A DNA stretch of 64,000 bases, taken from positions 1 to 64,000 of the forward strand of contig JAOPVX010000200.1 of the NCBI GenBank assembly GCA_025965975.1, given 5' to 3'. Under the pieces are notes generated by a model. It worked only from the letters and a program-made list of their open reading frames with translations, did not search any database and was not told the DNA's origin. The translations under genes and the position numbers were made by a program. Numbering within the stretch: position 1 is the stretch's first letter; the number at the start of each line of letters is the position of its first letter. This stretch comes from Mycobacterium sp. Lineage in GTDB: Bacteria; Actinomycetota; Actinomycetes; Mycobacteriales; Mycobacteriaceae. Positions 51,565-62,763 of the stretch are shown here, piece by piece.

Positions 51565-53549
51565 GATTCGTGTTCCTTCGTACTCGCGGTGATCCTGGCC
51601 AGCGGCTGGCCCACCTTGACCTGGTCGCCGACGGCGACGAGCAGTTCGACTACGCCGTCAACCGGCGCGGCCAACGCGTGCTCCATCTTCATGGCTTCGA
51701 CGGTGACGACGACGGCGCCGACGTCCACGGGCTGGCCGTCCTGCACACCCACGGCCACGACCGAACCGGGCATCGGGCTGGTCAGCTCGGCGTCGCCGCT
51801 GTGTTCGTCGTCCGGCCGCACGGGCGCCTCCCGCACCTCCTCGACCACTGCGGTGCGCCCGCCGGCCGACAGCCAGATCTGCCCGTCGGTTGCGGCCACG
51901 AGGTACTCGGTGCGCAAGCCGTCCAGCGTGACGGTCAGCCGATCGCCGTCGAGAAATGCTGTGAGCAAATGTGACTCGCCGCCTTCGGCGCGCGCGGTGG
52001 CCGCACTGGGTGTGCCGGTGAGGTAAACGTGGTCGGTGCGCTCACCCGCATGCAGCCGGAACGTCGTCGGCGCCCGCTGCCCCAACCGCCAGCCCGACGG
52101 CACCTCCCACAGGTCGCCGACCGGAACGGGCCAGCCGCGCAGCCACTTGTAGGCCGCCGCGCCAATCAACTCGTCGTCACCGTGCTGCGCCGGAAGGTAG
52201 TCGGGTGTCCGGCGGTCCAGCAGCCCCGTGTCGAGTCGGCCGGCGGCGACGTCGGAATCGGCGAGCAAAAAGCGCAGGAACTCGATGTTGGTGGTGACAC
52301 CGAGCACCGCGGTGTCGGCCAACGCACGGTCGAGCGCGCGCAGCGCCGCCGGCCGGTCGCCGGCGTGAGCGATGACTTTGGCCAGCATCGGGTCGTACTC
52401 GCTGCCGATGACCATGCCGGGCGCGAGGCCGGAATCCACACGGACACCGGGCCCCTCGGGTTCGGCGAGGTCGAGCACTTCGCCGCCGGTGGGCAGGAAG
52501 CCGCGCGCGGGATCCTCCGCATACACGCGGGCCTCGATGGCGTGGCCGCGCACGGTGATGTCGTCCTGCCCTATCGCCAGCTTCTCCCCGGCCGCGACGC
52601 GGAGCTGCAGCTCAACCAGGTCGATGCCGGTGACCATCTCGGTGACCGGGTGTTCGACCTGCAGGCGGGTGTTCATCTCCATGAAGAAGAACTCGTCGGG
52701 CCGGTCGGCGGAGACGATGAATTCGACCGTGCCTGCGCCGGTGTAGTCCACGCTGCGGGCGGTGTCGCAGGCGGCCGCGCCGATGCGCGCCCTGGTCGCC
52801 GGGTCGAGCAGCGGTGACGGTGCTTCCTCGATGACCTTCTGGTGGCGCCGCTGGAGGCTGCATTCGCGCTCGCCGAGGTGAACGACGTTGCCGTACCCGT
52901 CGGCGAGCACCTGCACCTCGATGTGTCTGGGATTCAACACGAATCGCTCGAGGAACAGGGTGTCGTCACCGAACGCCGACGCCGCCTCCCTGCGTGCGGA
53001 AACGAGGGCAGCCGGTAACTCTGCGGGTTGATGCACCACCCGCATGCCCTTGCCGCCACCGCCCGCCGACGGCTTGACCAGCACCGGATACCCGGTGTCG
53101 TCTGCGCCTGCGATCAGATCGGCGTCAGTCAAGCCTGGCCGCGAGACCCCAGGAACCACCGGCACGCCGAACGCGGACACCGCGGCCTTCGCAGCGATCT
53201 TGTCGCCCATCGTCTGGATCGCCGCGACAGGCGGTCCGATGAACACGATGCCTGCGGCCTGCAGCGCCGCGGCGAATTGCGCGTTCTCCGAAAGGAATCC
53301 GTAACCAGGGTGGACCGCCTTGGCGCCGGTCAGCTGGGCGGCGGCGACCACGGCGTCGATGTTGAGGTAGCTCAGCCGGGCGGGCGCCGGCCCGATGCCG
53401 ACCGCGACGTCGGCCTCCTTGACGTGGCGGGCGTCGGCGTCGGCGTCGCTGAACACCGCGACCGAGCGGATCCCCATGGTCCGCAGCGTGCGGATGACCC
53501 GCACCGCGATCTCACCACGGTTGGCGATCAGAACGGTGTCGAATGCCAT
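51561..53549 (-). CDS. accA1: Acyl-CoA carboxylase alpha subunit (biotin carboxylase + biotin carrier)
   Basis: About 662 residues from the ATG at 53549 ([20 protein letters not shown]); a longer frame to 53573 overlaps the accD1 end. The biotin carboxylase domain shows [52 protein letters not shown] and [11 protein letters not shown]. The C-terminal carrier domain has the biotinylated Lys in [10 protein letters not shown]. With AccD1 it forms the mycobacterial methylcrotonyl-CoA carboxylase of leucine degradation (Rv2501c). Four bases after accD1, 4-base overlap with fadE19. Confidence 0.95.
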   Translation of the reverse strand: MAFDTVLIANRGEIAVRVIRTLRTMGIRSVAVFSDADADARHVKEADVAVGIGPAPARLSYLNIDAVVAAAQLTGAKAVHPGYGFLSENAQFAAALQAAGIVFIGPPVAAIQTMGDKIAAKAAVSAFGVPVVPGVSRPGLTDADLIAGADDTGYPVLVKPSAGGGGKGMRVVHQPAELPAALVSARREAASAFGDDTLFLERFVLNPRHIEVQVLADGYGNVVHLGERECSLQRRHQKVIEEAPSPLLDPATRARIGAAACDTARSVDYTGAGTVEFIVSADRPDEFFFMEMNTRLQVEHPVTEMVTGIDLVELQLRVAAGEKLAIGQDDITVRGHAIEARVYAEDPARGFLPTGGEVLDLAEPEGPGVRVDSGLAPGMVIGSEYDPMLAKVIAHAGDRPAALRALDRALADTAVLGVTTNIEFLRFLLADSDVAAGRLDTGLLDRRTPDYLPAQHGDDELIGAAAYKWLRGWPVPVGDLWEVPSGWRLGQRAPTTFRLHAGERTDHVYLTGTPSAATARAEGGESHLLTAFLDGDRLTVTLDGLRTEYLVAATDGQIWLSAGGRTAVVEEVREAPVRPDDEHSGDAELTSPMPGSVVAVGVQDGQPVDVGAVVVTVEAMKMEHALAAPVDGVVELLVAVGDQVKVGQPLARITASTKEHES

Positions 53550-53553
53550 CTCA

Positions 53554-55166
<1,613 letters not shown>

Positions 55167-55199
55167 CGAGTTGTCCACTAGCGGGTTGGAGGGGTGCCA

Positions 55200-55832
55200 A
55201 TGGCCCCTTTGTCGGTGTCGGCATCTGCCACCACCCGGCGCGGCCGGGCCAAATCGGATCGCCGCAGCCAGCTGATCGGCGCGGCGGAACGGCTTGTCGC
55301 CGAACGCGGTTATCTCGCCGTGCGGCTGGAGGATATCGGGGCCGCGGTGGGGGTCAGCGGTCCCGCGATCTACCGGCACTTCCCCAACAAGGAGGCGCTA
55401 CTGGTCGAGCTGCTGGTCGGGATCAGCACTCGGCTGCTTGCCGGCGCAACAGACGTCGTCGCCAGGGCCGATGACCCTTCAGATGCGCTGGACGGGCTCA
55501 TCGACTTCCACTTGGACTTCGCACTCGGCGAATCAGACCTGATCCGCATTCAGGATCGCGACCTCGGTCATCTCCCGCCGACGGCCAAGCAGCACGTGCG
55601 CAAGGCGCAACGCCAATACGTCGAGATCTGGGTCGCTGTGCTGCGGCAGTTGGATGACACCCTCGGCGATGCCGACGCACGGCTGATGGCGCACGCGACG
55701 TTCGGATTACTGAACTCGACACCGCACAGCGTGAAACCCGGTGCCGCTAAGGCAGCCGAGGCCAGCTCGCGCGCCGTCCTGCGGGCAATGACGGTCGCGG
55801 CGCTGACCTCGGCAGGTCGCCGAGCCAACTAG
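55200..55832 (+). CDS. bkaR: TetR-family repressor of branched-chain keto-acid catabolism (BkaR type)
   Basis: About 210 residues from the ATG at 55200; GGAGGGG six bases upstream supports it over the GTG at 55194. The N-terminal TetR DNA-binding domain reads SDRRSQLIGAAERLVAERGY followed by GAAVGVSGPAIYRHFPNKEA. The C-terminal ligand domain is helical (FHLDFALGESDLIRIQDRDL). In M. tuberculosis the TetR gene Rv2506 (bkaR) controls the divergent operon of the same catabolic genes, though there fadD35, scoA and scoB stand next to it; these three are missing here. Ligand not assignable from sequence. Confidence 0.85.
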   Translation: MAPLSVSASATTRRGRAKSDRRSQLIGAAERLVAERGYLAVRLEDIGAAVGVSGPAIYRHFPNKEALLVELLVGISTRLLAGATDVVARADDPSDALDGLIDFHLDFALGESDLIRIQDRDLGHLPPTAKQHVRKAQRQYVEIWVAVLRQLDDTLGDADARLMAHATFGLLNSTPHSVKPGAAKAAEASSRAVLRAMTVAALTSAGRRAN

Positions 55833-55838
55833 TGGCAA

Positions 55839-55994
55839 CTAGTACCAAACTCTCCTGCCACCGACGGGCCGTCCGACGGATCCGAGGATCCAGAACACGG
55901 CACCGATGACGAGCAGCACCACGCCGATGTAGGTCAGGATCGAGATGCCGAATATCAGTCCAAGGATGAGCAGTATCGCTCCGATGGCAATCAT
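55839..55994 (-). CDS. DUF6131-type small membrane protein
   Basis: 51 residues: MIAIGAILLILGLIFGISIL, then TYIGVVLLVIGAVFWILGSV, then GRPVGGRRVWY. Two hydrophobic helices and an Arg-rich tail make a tiny integral membrane protein of the kind annotated DUF6131 in actinobacteria; function unknown. It lies 39 bases downstream of another small membrane protein gene, and both may be served by the SigF-like promoter at 56289-56314. Confidence 0.75.
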   Translation of the reverse strand: MIAIGAILLILGLIFGISILTYIGVVLLVIGAVFWILGSVGRPVGGRRVWY

Positions 55995-56033
55995 CGCTAC
56001 TCCGTTTCTTCCGAATTGTTCTGCGCCAGTTGA

Positions 56034-56237
56034 TTACCGGCTGGGCTGGGGAACATTGCAGTTGGTTACTTTTGGATTGACTCCCGCGTAGTTCAGCGGG
56101 CCGACGACCACCGTGAGCGCGATCGTCCCCGCTGTCGCGCAACTAGCTTCGCCGCCCTTGAAGTAGTCGCGCTGGTAGGCGGCGAGCACGCCGATCAGCA
56201 ACCAGACGAGCACGACGACGCCGAAAATTCCTCGCAT
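56034..56237 (-). CDS. Small membrane-anchored protein
   Basis: 67 residues with one N-terminal transmembrane helix (MRGIFGVVVLVWLLIGVLAA), then a short exported part with two Cys (EASCATAG and KVTNCNVP) that could form a disulfide. No function known to me; similar small proteins occur in other mycobacteria. The start codon is 52 bases downstream of a clear SigF-type promoter, suggesting stress or stationary-phase expression. Confidence 0.7.
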   Translation of the reverse strand: MRGIFGVVVLVWLLIGVLAAYQRDYFKGGEASCATAGTIALTVVVGPLNYAGVNPKVTNCNVPQPSR

Positions 56238-56288
56238 GCTACGGCTCCATTCGTGTAGTGCGCCCGCGACTGGCGCGCACGTCCCGTT

Positions 56289-56314
56289 TACCCCGCGGAC
56301 AATTTGTCCAAACC
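56289..56314 (-). promoter_or_regulatory. SigF-type promoter with embedded palindrome
   Basis: Read leftward: GGTTT (56314-56310), 16 bases, then GGGTA (56293-56289). This fits the mycobacterial SigF consensus GGTTT-N15..17-GGGTA. The spacer begins with the perfect inverted repeat GGACAA-A-TTGTCC, a possible regulator site lying between -35 and -10. The first downstream gene is the 67-residue membrane protein. Confidence 0.75.
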
Positions 56315-56330
56315 TTCCGCTACGGATTGA

Positions 56331-58208
56331 TCACGCGATGGGCGTGGCCGCGAACGCCGCGGTGAGCCAGTCGTTCATGGCTCTGACCAGCACAGCCCGG
56401 TTTTCCCGCTTGACGATCCCGTGGCCGTCGTCATCGAAGACCAGCAGCTCGACGTCGCGGTCAAGGGCACGCAATGCGTCGTACATTTGCCGCGATTCGC
56501 TGGGCGGAACGTTGGTGTCGTTGAGGCCGTGGACCAACAGCAGCGGCGCGGTCAACGCGTGCGCGCGCAACAGCGGTGACAACCGGTCGAGCAGGTCCCT
56601 GTCGCCGACCGGATGGCCGTACTTGGGGTGGGCAGCCGCGGCGATCCACGGTTCGGTGTTGCGGTACCAGGTGTTCAAGTCGCTCATCCCGCAGATGCTG
56701 ATTCCTGCGGCGAATAGTTGGGGATGAAAAGTGAGCGCCGCCTGCGTCAGGTACCCGCCGTAGGACCACCCGCAGCACGCGATGCGGTCCATGCGGGCGA
56801 GGCCGCGGTCGACCAGATAGCGTGCCGCGTCGCCGACGTCGTCGATGGCCGCGAATCGCCGCTCCTTGTCATCTGCGTGCATGAACGTTCGGCCGAATCC
56901 CCCCGAGCCACGGACGTTCGGTAGAAACACGGTGATGCCCGCTTCGAGAAGGGGCGGAAAGAACTCGTTGTAGCCGGGGCGGCCCTGCCCTTCCGGCCCG
57001 CCGTGCAGGAAGATCATGGCGCCGATCGGTTCCACGCCCGCCGGCGGGCGGAACAACCAGCCGGTGAACTTCAGCCCGTCGCGGGCGGTGATGGTCTCGA
57101 GGGTGGGGTCGGCGGCGACGGGCCCGCTGCTGGGCTCCCTGTCGACGGGCTCCCACTCCCTGGCGCGGGGATTCACCAGCTCGACCGTCGGCGGCATGGC
57201 GGGGCCCTCCACGGTCATCGCGAGCATCGACCCGCCCGCGCTGATGCTCAGCTCGCTGGCCACCATTGCGGGCAGCGGAATTGGATCGTGCAGCGTGTAG
57301 TCGGCGTACTCGAGGATCTGTAGTTCGCTGGCGCCATTGATGTTCCACAACAACGCCACCGTCGAGAGGTCGTCGCTGACGGTGAACTCGTCGAGTTCAT
57401 GGCCCGGCCGCTCGGCTACCACCTGATACGACACACCATCGGGGGTCGTGGTGACCTCCAGCAGCCGGGCGTGCTCGGTGCCGTTCTCGCTGCGGATCAA
57501 GGCGCGGACATAGCCTTCGGTGCTATTGACCCCGTAGATCTTCGCCGGCTGGTATAGCTGGGTGAGTTCGCCTTCCAGCCCGGCACGCAGGCGGCGCGGA
57601 CTGTGCTCGTCCAGGATGATCCCCGCATCGGTGGTGGAGCCGGGATCGTATGGCAGCAGCGCGATTTCGGTCAGGCCGCGCAGCATGATCAGGTCGCGGT
57701 GGCCGCGCGGTCCGACGCGCACCAAGGACGCACCGGCCCAGGCGTCGACGAGCCTGCCTGCCGAGCGGCGGTCGAGCACGACCGTGTTGCCCCCGGACGG
57801 ATCGATCAGACACGAGCTGCCGACACCGTCCTCACCGGTGAGGATCGCTTCGACCTGGGTGCCGTCCCAGCCGATCAGCTCCGCGGTGCCTTCGGGCATA
57901 CCAGCCGGCCAACGATCGATCCGCCGCGCGTCGCGGTCGTCGGGATCGGTTGTCACCACCCAGATCTGGCTGCGGGTACCACCGTCGGGTGCGACCTCAC
58001 AGGCCAGCCAGTGACCATCGGCGGAGTGGATGACGCGGGTGACATTCCCCTCGACGGGCAATTCGACGTCGCGCGACGAGCTCGCCCGCCAACCGCGCAG
58101 GAAACGCTGCACCGCCCGTGGGTAGCCGCCGTCGTCGACAAGGTGAGCGAACGCGGTGGCATCCGGCGACAGCGACGCGCCATAATTTGCGCGCACCTGC
58201 TGTCCCAC
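56331..58208 (-). CDS. S9 prolyl-oligopeptidase-family serine peptidase
   Basis: 625 residues: an N-terminal beta-propeller-like region and a C-terminal alpha/beta-hydrolase domain. The catalytic triad is visible: Ser482 in GWSYGGYLTQ, Asp564 in VHGLNDTNVPPSE and His596 in DDDGHGIVKREN. There is no signal peptide, so it is cytoplasmic. Related acyl-aminoacyl-peptidases trim short peptides. It is the last gene of a three-gene operon, 4 bases after an asparagine-synthetase-like gene, so it probably processes or recycles the small peptide made by its two partners. Confidence 0.9.
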   Translation of the reverse strand: MGQQVRANYGASLSPDATAFAHLVDDGGYPRAVQRFLRGWRASSSRDVELPVEGNVTRVIHSADGHWLACEVAPDGGTRSQIWVVTTDPDDRDARRIDRWPAGMPEGTAELIGWDGTQVEAILTGEDGVGSSCLIDPSGGNTVVLDRRSAGRLVDAWAGASLVRVGPRGHRDLIMLRGLTEIALLPYDPGSTTDAGIILDEHSPRRLRAGLEGELTQLYQPAKIYGVNSTEGYVRALIRSENGTEHARLLEVTTTPDGVSYQVVAERPGHELDEFTVSDDLSTVALLWNINGASELQILEYADYTLHDPIPLPAMVASELSISAGGSMLAMTVEGPAMPPTVELVNPRAREWEPVDREPSSGPVAADPTLETITARDGLKFTGWLFRPPAGVEPIGAMIFLHGGPEGQGRPGYNEFFPPLLEAGITVFLPNVRGSGGFGRTFMHADDKERRFAAIDDVGDAARYLVDRGLARMDRIACCGWSYGGYLTQAALTFHPQLFAAGISICGMSDLNTWYRNTEPWIAAAAHPKYGHPVGDRDLLDRLSPLLRAHALTAPLLLVHGLNDTNVPPSESRQMYDALRALDRDVELLVFDDDGHGIVKRENRAVLVRAMNDWLTAAFAATPIA

Positions 58209-58212
58209 CGGA

Positions 58213-59997
58213 CTAATTTTCCATACTCTGCAACCACATTTCGAGCACCGCGAGCTGCCAGAGTGCGTTGGCCCCGAGCGTGGTGCGCGTCTCGTTCGGG
58301 GCGGCCAGCAGGGCGTCGACCGTTTCCTTGCGATACAGGCCTCGGACGTGTGCGGCGTCGTTGGTCAGCGCATCGTGGACCATGTCCAGCACGTCGCCGT
58401 GCAAGTGCCGGATACCGGGCACGGGAAAGTAGCCCTTGGTGCGATCGATCACCTCGGACGGCAGCAGCGCCCGCGACGCTTCCTTTAGCACGCCCTTGCC
58501 ATCACCGGCGAGTTTCAATTCAGCCGGGCACGTGGCGGCCAGTTCGACGAAATCGTGGTCCAGGAACGGCACCCTTGCCTCCAGTCCCCACGCCATCGTC
58601 ATGTTGTCCACGCGTTTGACCGGGTCGTCGACCAGCATCACCTGCGTGTCCAGTCGCAGCGCGGCGTCGACCGCGGTGTCGGCGCCCGGGCTGGCATGGT
58701 GCGCCATGACGAATTTGCGACTCGGGTCTTCGTCGCCAACGCAGTACTCGGGGGCGAAGATCGCCAGCACGTCGGAGTGGTCACGGTCGAAGAACACCTT
58801 CGCGTAGGCCTCGGTGGTCTGATCGCGGGCCACTGTCGCCAGCGGCGGGTACCAGTCGTAACCGGCCAGGATCTCGTCGGCGCCCTGGCCGGACTGCACC
58901 ACCTTGACCGACTTGCTGACTTCCTCGGACAGCAGGTAGAACGCCACGCAGTCATGGCTAACCATCGGTTCGCTCATCGCCGCAATGGTTTTCGGTACCG
59001 CCGGCAGCAACCGCGAGCTGTCGATGTGAATGCGGTGGTGATTTGTGTCGAAGGCCTTGGCGATCAGGTCGGAATAGAAGTACTCGTCGCCCGATTCGCC
59101 GCCCGCCGAGTCGAATCCAATGGAAAAGGTGGCCAGACCGTGCTGGCCCTGTTCCGCGAGCAGCGCTACCACGATCGACGAGTCGATCCCGCCCGACAAC
59201 AGCACCCCGACCGGGACGTCGGCGACCATGCGTCGCTCCACCGCGGTGCGCAGCGCGGCCATCAGCGCGTCCTGCCAGTCGCGCGCGGTCCAGGACACCC
59301 GCTCCGGGTCGCGCTCGAAAACTGGTCTCCAATAGACGGTGTCTGACTGTGTGCCGTCCGGGTGGATCACCCGTACGGTCGCCGGCGGCAGCTTGCGCAC
59401 ACCGCGGTAGATCGTGCGCGGCGCGGGCACCACCGAGTGAAAGCTCAGGTAGTGGTGCAGCGCGTTGCGGTCGAGTTCGGTGTCGACCTCGCCGGCGTCG
59501 AGCAGGGCGCGCACGGTCGAGGCGAACCGCAGCCGTCCCGGTGTTTCGGCCACATAAAGCGGCTTGATGCCGAGCCGATCGCGTGCGAGTGTGACCACGC
59601 CGGTTTCGCGGTCAACGATCGCGAATGCGAACATGCCCTTGAAGTGATCCACGCAGTCGGTGCTCCACCGGTGGAATGCCTTGATCACCACTTCGCTGTC
59701 AGAGCTCGAAAAAAAGTGGTAGCCCGCGGCTTCCAGTTCGTTGCGCAGATCCCTGTAGTTGTAGATGCAGCCGTTGAAAGCCAGGGTCAGCCCGAGGTCG
59801 CTGTCCACCATCGGCTGGGCGCCGCGGGCGGACAGGTCGATGATCGACAGTCGTCGGTGTCCGAGCGCGATGGGTCCGTGCGCGAAGACGCCGTCGAAGT
59901 CGGGGCCGCGCGAGACCATCGCGCCGGTCATCCGGGTCACCGCCGCGACGTCGGCCTGCCTGCCGTCGAAGCGAATTTCTCCGCAGATACCGCACAT
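58213..59997 (-). CDS. Asparagine-synthetase-type glutamine amidotransferase
   Basis: 594 residues. The glutaminase domain begins with catalytic Cys2 (MCGICGEIRF), with RGPDFDG and SIIDLSARGAQPM. The synthetase domain has the pyrophosphate loop LLSGGIDSS (residues 266-274). LHHYLSFHSVVPAPRTIYRG, then VRKLPPATV, and SGQGADEILAGYDWY resemble the AsnO subgroup that amidates the osmolyte N-acetylglutaminylglutamine rather than free aspartate. It should transfer ammonia from Gln to an activated carboxylate on a small peptide. Ten bases after the fused ligase gene, 4 bases before the S9 peptidase. General asparagine synthesis is a less likely role given the context. Confidence 0.88.
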   Translation of the reverse strand: MCGICGEIRFDGRQADVAAVTRMTGAMVSRGPDFDGVFAHGPIALGHRRLSIIDLSARGAQPMVDSDLGLTLAFNGCIYNYRDLRNELEAAGYHFFSSSDSEVVIKAFHRWSTDCVDHFKGMFAFAIVDRETGVVTLARDRLGIKPLYVAETPGRLRFASTVRALLDAGEVDTELDRNALHHYLSFHSVVPAPRTIYRGVRKLPPATVRVIHPDGTQSDTVYWRPVFERDPERVSWTARDWQDALMAALRTAVERRMVADVPVGVLLSGGIDSSIVVALLAEQGQHGLATFSIGFDSAGGESGDEYFYSDLIAKAFDTNHHRIHIDSSRLLPAVPKTIAAMSEPMVSHDCVAFYLLSEEVSKSVKVVQSGQGADEILAGYDWYPPLATVARDQTTEAYAKVFFDRDHSDVLAIFAPEYCVGDEDPSRKFVMAHHASPGADTAVDAALRLDTQVMLVDDPVKRVDNMTMAWGLEARVPFLDHDFVELAATCPAELKLAGDGKGVLKEASRALLPSEVIDRTKGYFPVPGIRHLHGDVLDMVHDALTNDAAHVRGLYRKETVDALLAAPNETRTTLGANALWQLAVLEMWLQSMEN

Positions 59998-60007
59998 GGT
60001 CGCTTCC

Positions 60008-62614
60008 CTACCGTGTCCCTGCCAAGATCCAGGTGTCCTTGCTGCCGCCGCCCGAGGATGAGTTCACAATGCGGGATCCGCGTGCCGCCACCCGGGTCAG
60101 CCCGGCCGGCATGACGTGTGCCGTCACCGTATCGTCGGACCCGGGCCGCAGGTGCACGAACGCCCGCAGGTCGACGTGGTGCGGATACATTCCCTCCCCG
60201 TCAAATGTCGGGTGGGTGGACAACGCGATCGCCTCTTGGGCGATGTAGCGCTCCGGTTGGGTCTGCAGCTCGCGACGGCGAGCCTCCAGCGCCTCTGTGG
60301 TGGTCTCCGGTCCGATCATCACACCGGCACCGCCGTGTCCGTCGATGGGTTTGACCACCAGCTCGGCGATGTGGTCCAACACGTAGTCACGTTGGGCGCG
60401 TTCGGCGCAGATCCACGTCGGCACCTGGGCCAGGGCCGGCTTCTCGCCGAGGTAGTACTCGATCATCGCCGGCACGTACGCGTAGATGGCCTTGTCGTCG
60501 CCGATGCCGTTGCCCAGCGCGTTGGCGATGCTCAGCGTCCCGCTATTGACCGCCTCAAGCAGGCCGGGCCGCAACGCGCTGCCGTGGTACCCGGTGGACG
60601 ACAGCAGCATGTCCTCGTCCATCCGTGCGTACAGCACATCGACGGGGTGAACGTCGGACCCAATGTGGCGGAACAGTTTTCCGTCACAGACCGACAGGTC
60701 CGTGGTCTGCACCAGCGCGATGCCCAGCTCGTCGGCCAGGAAGGTGTGCTCGAACCAGGCCGAGTCTTCCCAGCCTGCGGACAGCAGAACCAGCGACGGC
60801 TCGCCGGAGCACTGCGAGGGCGCCGCAGCCTGAAGTGTCTCCAGCAGCATCGCCGGCACCTGGTCCACGTCGCCGAACTCGGCGGGCCGGTCGAGCTCGG
60901 GCAGGTGTTTGGCGAGCAGCCGCCGATTCGCGATCGCGTAGGCGGTGCCGGAGGGGATGCGCAGGTTGTCTTCGAGCACCATCCAGTTGCCGACCGCGTC
61001 GCACACCAGGTCGGTGCCGCTGACGTGGGCGCGCACCAGGCCGCGGGATAGGCGACCCGTCGAACGGAATCCCGGTGCCCTGTCCAGCGCGTGGATCCCG
61101 ATGACGCCGTCGGCGACTATGGCCTGCTCGGAGTAGATGTCGCGAAGGAACGCGTTAAGTGCCTTGGCCCGCTGACCCAGACCAACGGTGAGTTCGTCCC
61201 ACTCGTCGGCGCCGATCAACCTGGGAATCAGGTCGAGTGGGAACACCTGCGCACGGTTCTGACCACTGACCCGGAACATGATGCCTTCGGCGCGCTGGTC
61301 CTGCTCGATGTCGCCCTCCCGTGACCGCAACACGGCCACCCCGAGGCCGGCCATGGTTCGCAGGATCTTTTCGTAGCGGGGCCGTGGCCGCCCACTGGTG
61401 TCGACGGCCTCGTCGTAGCTGACCGCGGCGGCCTTGTCGGCGGGGTCGTATTCGCGGTCGGGTTGGTAGCCGAACAGCAGGGTGGGGTCTTCGATTACGG
61501 CCGCCGCCGTATTCGGCCAGGTGCCCGCTGTTTCGGCGATCAGCTGGTCGACGACGTCGGTGAGGCGGCCGCGGCGGCGCAACGCGCGGCGCTGCCTGGC
61601 CGCCGATGTACCGGCGATCAACACCTGGCGGGTCAGCTCGCTGATGATCGGCCAATCCCCCACCGCCTCCAGCTGCGGGCGCAACAGCCGCACGAGATTG
61701 GTGACAGCATCGGTGGCGGGCCGGCTGGCCGGGCCACTCAGGTCGACGAGCTCGCCCTCCAGACCCGAGCGGGCCGCCCGCCATAGCGCCGCCCGGCCCA
61801 GCGGCGGCGAAACCTCGACCGCGGGCACACCCGCCCGCAGCCCAACGACCTCGCGCTCGACCAGCGCACGGAACAGCCCGGCGATCAGCACGATGGTGTC
61901 CACCGACGGGCAACTGTCGCACACCCGCAATTCCAGCGTCGGCGCCGCGACGGCCGGACGGACGTCGAAGTACACCATCCCGGCGTCGACGATCACCCCG
62001 CTGGTCACCAAGTCGGAGACGAGCTTGTCGTACTCCGCAGCCGACGACACCGGCGCGGCGAGTCCGGTGGTCGGCCAGCGCTGCCACACCAGCGTGCGCA
62101 CGCTTGAGTAGCCGGTGTCGGAGCCGTCGGCCCAGAACGGCGAGCTCGCGCTCAAGGCCAGCAGCGTCGGCAGATACGCCGACACCCGGTTGGCCACGAC
62201 GATCGATTCGTCCCTGTCGTCGATGCCGACGTGTACCTGGGTACCGCAAATGAGTTGTTCGCGCGCCAGCAATTGGTAATCGGCGAGCATCTGCCGGTAG
62301 CGGACGGTCTGCGTGACCTGCATTTCAGCGGGCACCGACAGCGGCACCGCCCCGGCGGCAACCACGCCCATGCCGAGTTTGGCTGCGGCGTCGACGAGTA
62401 CCTTGCGGTGGCTCTGCAGATCGGCGCGCAGTCCGTCGAGGGTGTCGACCACGCCACTGTTCATCTCGACCACGCAGCGCTGCAACTCGGCGACATAGCT
62501 GTCGGACAACACGCCCAATAGCTCGGGCGCGCGAGCCGTCAGCCGTCTGGTCTTCAGGTCGACGAGGTGGAATTCCTCCTCGACGCCCATTGTCCGCGGC
62601 ATGACGCCTCGCAT
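60008..62614 (-). CDS. Fusion of GCS2-type carboxylate-amine ligase and circularly permuted ATP-grasp ligase
   Basis: 868 residues in two ligase domains. Residues 1 to ~375 are a YbdK/GCS2 glutamate-cysteine-ligase-like domain (TMGVEEEFHLVDLKTRRLTA, REQLICGTQVHVGIDDRDES, VYFDVRPAVAAPTLELRVCD). Residues ~400-860 form a circularly permuted ATP-grasp (NWMVLEDNLRIPSGTAYAIA, IANALGNGIGDDKAIYAYVP, LVVKPIDGHGGAGVMIGPET, QEAIALSTHPTFDGEGMYPH). Both domain types form amide bonds using ATP. Joined in one protein and followed by an amidotransferase and a peptidase, they suggest two successive amide-bond steps on a small peptide. The product is unknown. Confidence 0.88.
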   Translation of the reverse strand: MRGVMPRTMGVEEEFHLVDLKTRRLTARAPELLGVLSDSYVAELQRCVVEMNSGVVDTLDGLRADLQSHRKVLVDAAAKLGMGVVAAGAVPLSVPAEMQVTQTVRYRQMLADYQLLAREQLICGTQVHVGIDDRDESIVVANRVSAYLPTLLALSASSPFWADGSDTGYSSVRTLVWQRWPTTGLAAPVSSAAEYDKLVSDLVTSGVIVDAGMVYFDVRPAVAAPTLELRVCDSCPSVDTIVLIAGLFRALVEREVVGLRAGVPAVEVSPPLGRAALWRAARSGLEGELVDLSGPASRPATDAVTNLVRLLRPQLEAVGDWPIISELTRQVLIAGTSAARQRRALRRRGRLTDVVDQLIAETAGTWPNTAAAVIEDPTLLFGYQPDREYDPADKAAAVSYDEAVDTSGRPRPRYEKILRTMAGLGVAVLRSREGDIEQDQRAEGIMFRVSGQNRAQVFPLDLIPRLIGADEWDELTVGLGQRAKALNAFLRDIYSEQAIVADGVIGIHALDRAPGFRSTGRLSRGLVRAHVSGTDLVCDAVGNWMVLEDNLRIPSGTAYAIANRRLLAKHLPELDRPAEFGDVDQVPAMLLETLQAAAPSQCSGEPSLVLLSAGWEDSAWFEHTFLADELGIALVQTTDLSVCDGKLFRHIGSDVHPVDVLYARMDEDMLLSSTGYHGSALRPGLLEAVNSGTLSIANALGNGIGDDKAIYAYVPAMIEYYLGEKPALAQVPTWICAERAQRDYVLDHIAELVVKPIDGHGGAGVMIGPETTTEALEARRRELQTQPERYIAQEAIALSTHPTFDGEGMYPHHVDLRAFVHLRPGSDDTVTAHVMPAGLTRVAARGSRIVNSSSGGGSKDTWILAGTR

Positions 62615-62763
62615 TTCGCCACGGTAATTGACGCGTGATTACGTCAGTGTTAAGCGCGGCTGTAGCCGGTAACGCCGCGTTCGGCGCTTACGCCAGAATC
62701 TATCGTCGCGACGAAAACGCCGCTCAACGGGCCACGCAGGTACCCTGCAGCCATGAGGTGGGT

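Noticed and set aside
50377..52026. 549-residue rightward frame opposite fadE19/accA1
   Set aside because: Antisense of two genes with clear catalytic motifs.
62634..62700. Short inverted repeats (GTAAT/ATTAC, TGACG/CGTCA) upstream of the Rv2507-type gene
   Set aside because: Arms are 5-6 bases and overlap each other; too weak to call an operator without conservation.
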